In this document: positions 5,505 through 5,769 of the stretch, piece after piece
How positions within the stretch are numbered: the stretch's first letter is position 1
Layout of the letters: every line of letters begins with the position of its first letter
Assembly: GCA_029259835.1 (NCBI GenBank)
Contig: JAJDEL010000181.1
Span: 1-5,769, forward strand
DNA from: Planctomicrobium sp.
GTDB taxonomy: Bacteria; Planctomycetota; Planctomycetia; Planctomycetales; Planctomycetaceae
Reading direction: 5' to 3'
Length of the DNA stretch: 5,769 nt
Made by a program: the position numbers and the translations under genes
The notes under the pieces: model-generated
The model's input: only the letters and a program-made list of their open reading frames with translations
Told to the model about the DNA's origin: nothing
Databases searched by the model: none

Positions 5505-5769
5505 TTAATTCTCACCCGGAATCCTCCGACCGTGCGGGTCAACATCTGGGGAGTCGAGTTCGTCCTTGAGTTGCTCGCGCATTTCTTCGTCGAGGAAGTG
5601 TTCGACGTAGTGCGCTGTTTCGTGCAGATGATCGTCAGGCAGATCGAAATGTTTCTGCATGTAACTTTCCCACAAGCGGTGACTGCCGACCAACTCTGCC
5701 GCACGTGTTCTTCCCAGATCAGTCAGAGTTAAGCTTTGTTCAGACGCAAGCACGAGTCCGTTTCGCTCC
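5505..5769 (-). CDS. DtxR/MntR-type metal-sensing domain protein, C-terminal part
   Basis: The frame is open from the TAA at 5505-5507 to the right edge, with no need for a start inside, so the N-terminal part is missing. The visible 87 codons run from the end of the winged helix (ERNGLV, then LTLTDLGRTRA) into the dimerisation and metal-binding helices: SHRLWESYM, DDHLHETAHYVEHFLDEEM, and the closing DPHGRRIP typical of the family. Counting V1 at 5753, H25 and E29 correspond to DtxR H79 and E83; H44, E51 and H52 to H98, E105 and H106; and the C102 position is H48. There is no SH3-like third domain. It may be a stand-alone Mn/Fe-dependent repressor, or the C-terminal domain of a metal ABC transporter permease, a fusion I recall from planctomycetes. 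The protein stops 187 nt before nadB ATG 5317, with the REP-like doublet in between. Confidence 0.82.
   Translation of the reverse strand, partial: ERNGLVLASEQSLTLTDLGRTRAAELVGSHRLWESYMQKHFDLPDDHLHETAHYVEHFLDEEMREQLKDELDSPDVDPHGRRIPGEN

Noticed and set aside
5481..5732. Open frame of 83 codons on the plus strand
   Set aside because: Antisense to the DtxR-like domain, which has clear family motifs in the opposite frame.

Overview
The window reads as a chromosomal segment of a planctomycete, roughly half G+C. Three of its six genes belong to families that are strongly expanded in Planctomycetes: a DUF1553 (PSD1-type) protein, a DUF1501 protein and a DUF1559 prepilin-like protein. The phylum call is inferred from these families; the genus cannot be fixed by reading alone. 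There is no CRISPR array, tRNA, rRNA or transposase gene.

Layout, left to right. (1) 1-1830, plus strand: the 3' end of a DUF1553 gene, then a complete Tat-exported DUF1501 gene, the usual planctomycete pair. The 108-nt gap between them holds two perfect inverted repeats that share one arm and so cannot form together; one of them covers the DUF1501 start codon. (2) 1831-2284: a 454-nt AT-rich gap with a degenerate decamer repeat, a strong hairpin directly joined to a textbook intrinsic terminator, and a G-rich heptad tract. (3) 2285-3316, plus strand: a complete DUF1559 gene with its own Shine-Dalgarno, encoding a type-IV-pilin-like N-terminus, an unusual Gly/Tyr then acidic/Pro linker, and the H-X9-DG motif. 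(4) 3337-5317 (or 5377), minus strand: nadB (L-aspartate oxidase, first step of bacterial de novo NAD synthesis) followed by a small single-pass membrane protein gene that overlaps it by 8 nt. (5) 5389-5475: two 25-nt hairpin units in inverted orientation, resembling a REP doublet. (6) 5505-5769, minus strand: the C-terminal part of a DtxR/MntR-type metal-sensing domain, cut by the right edge.

How the genes relate: the DUF1553/DUF1501 pair is likely one transcription unit acting outside the cytoplasm, and the DUF1559 gene is probably expressed separately because a terminator precedes it. On the minus strand the metal-regulator gene, nadB and the small membrane gene lie in the same direction and could be co-transcribed, but the REP-like doublet separates the first two. 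No complete undescribed multi-gene system is visible. The observations most worth checking are the shared-arm hairpins before DUF1501 and the REP-like doublet with a compensatory base-pair swap.
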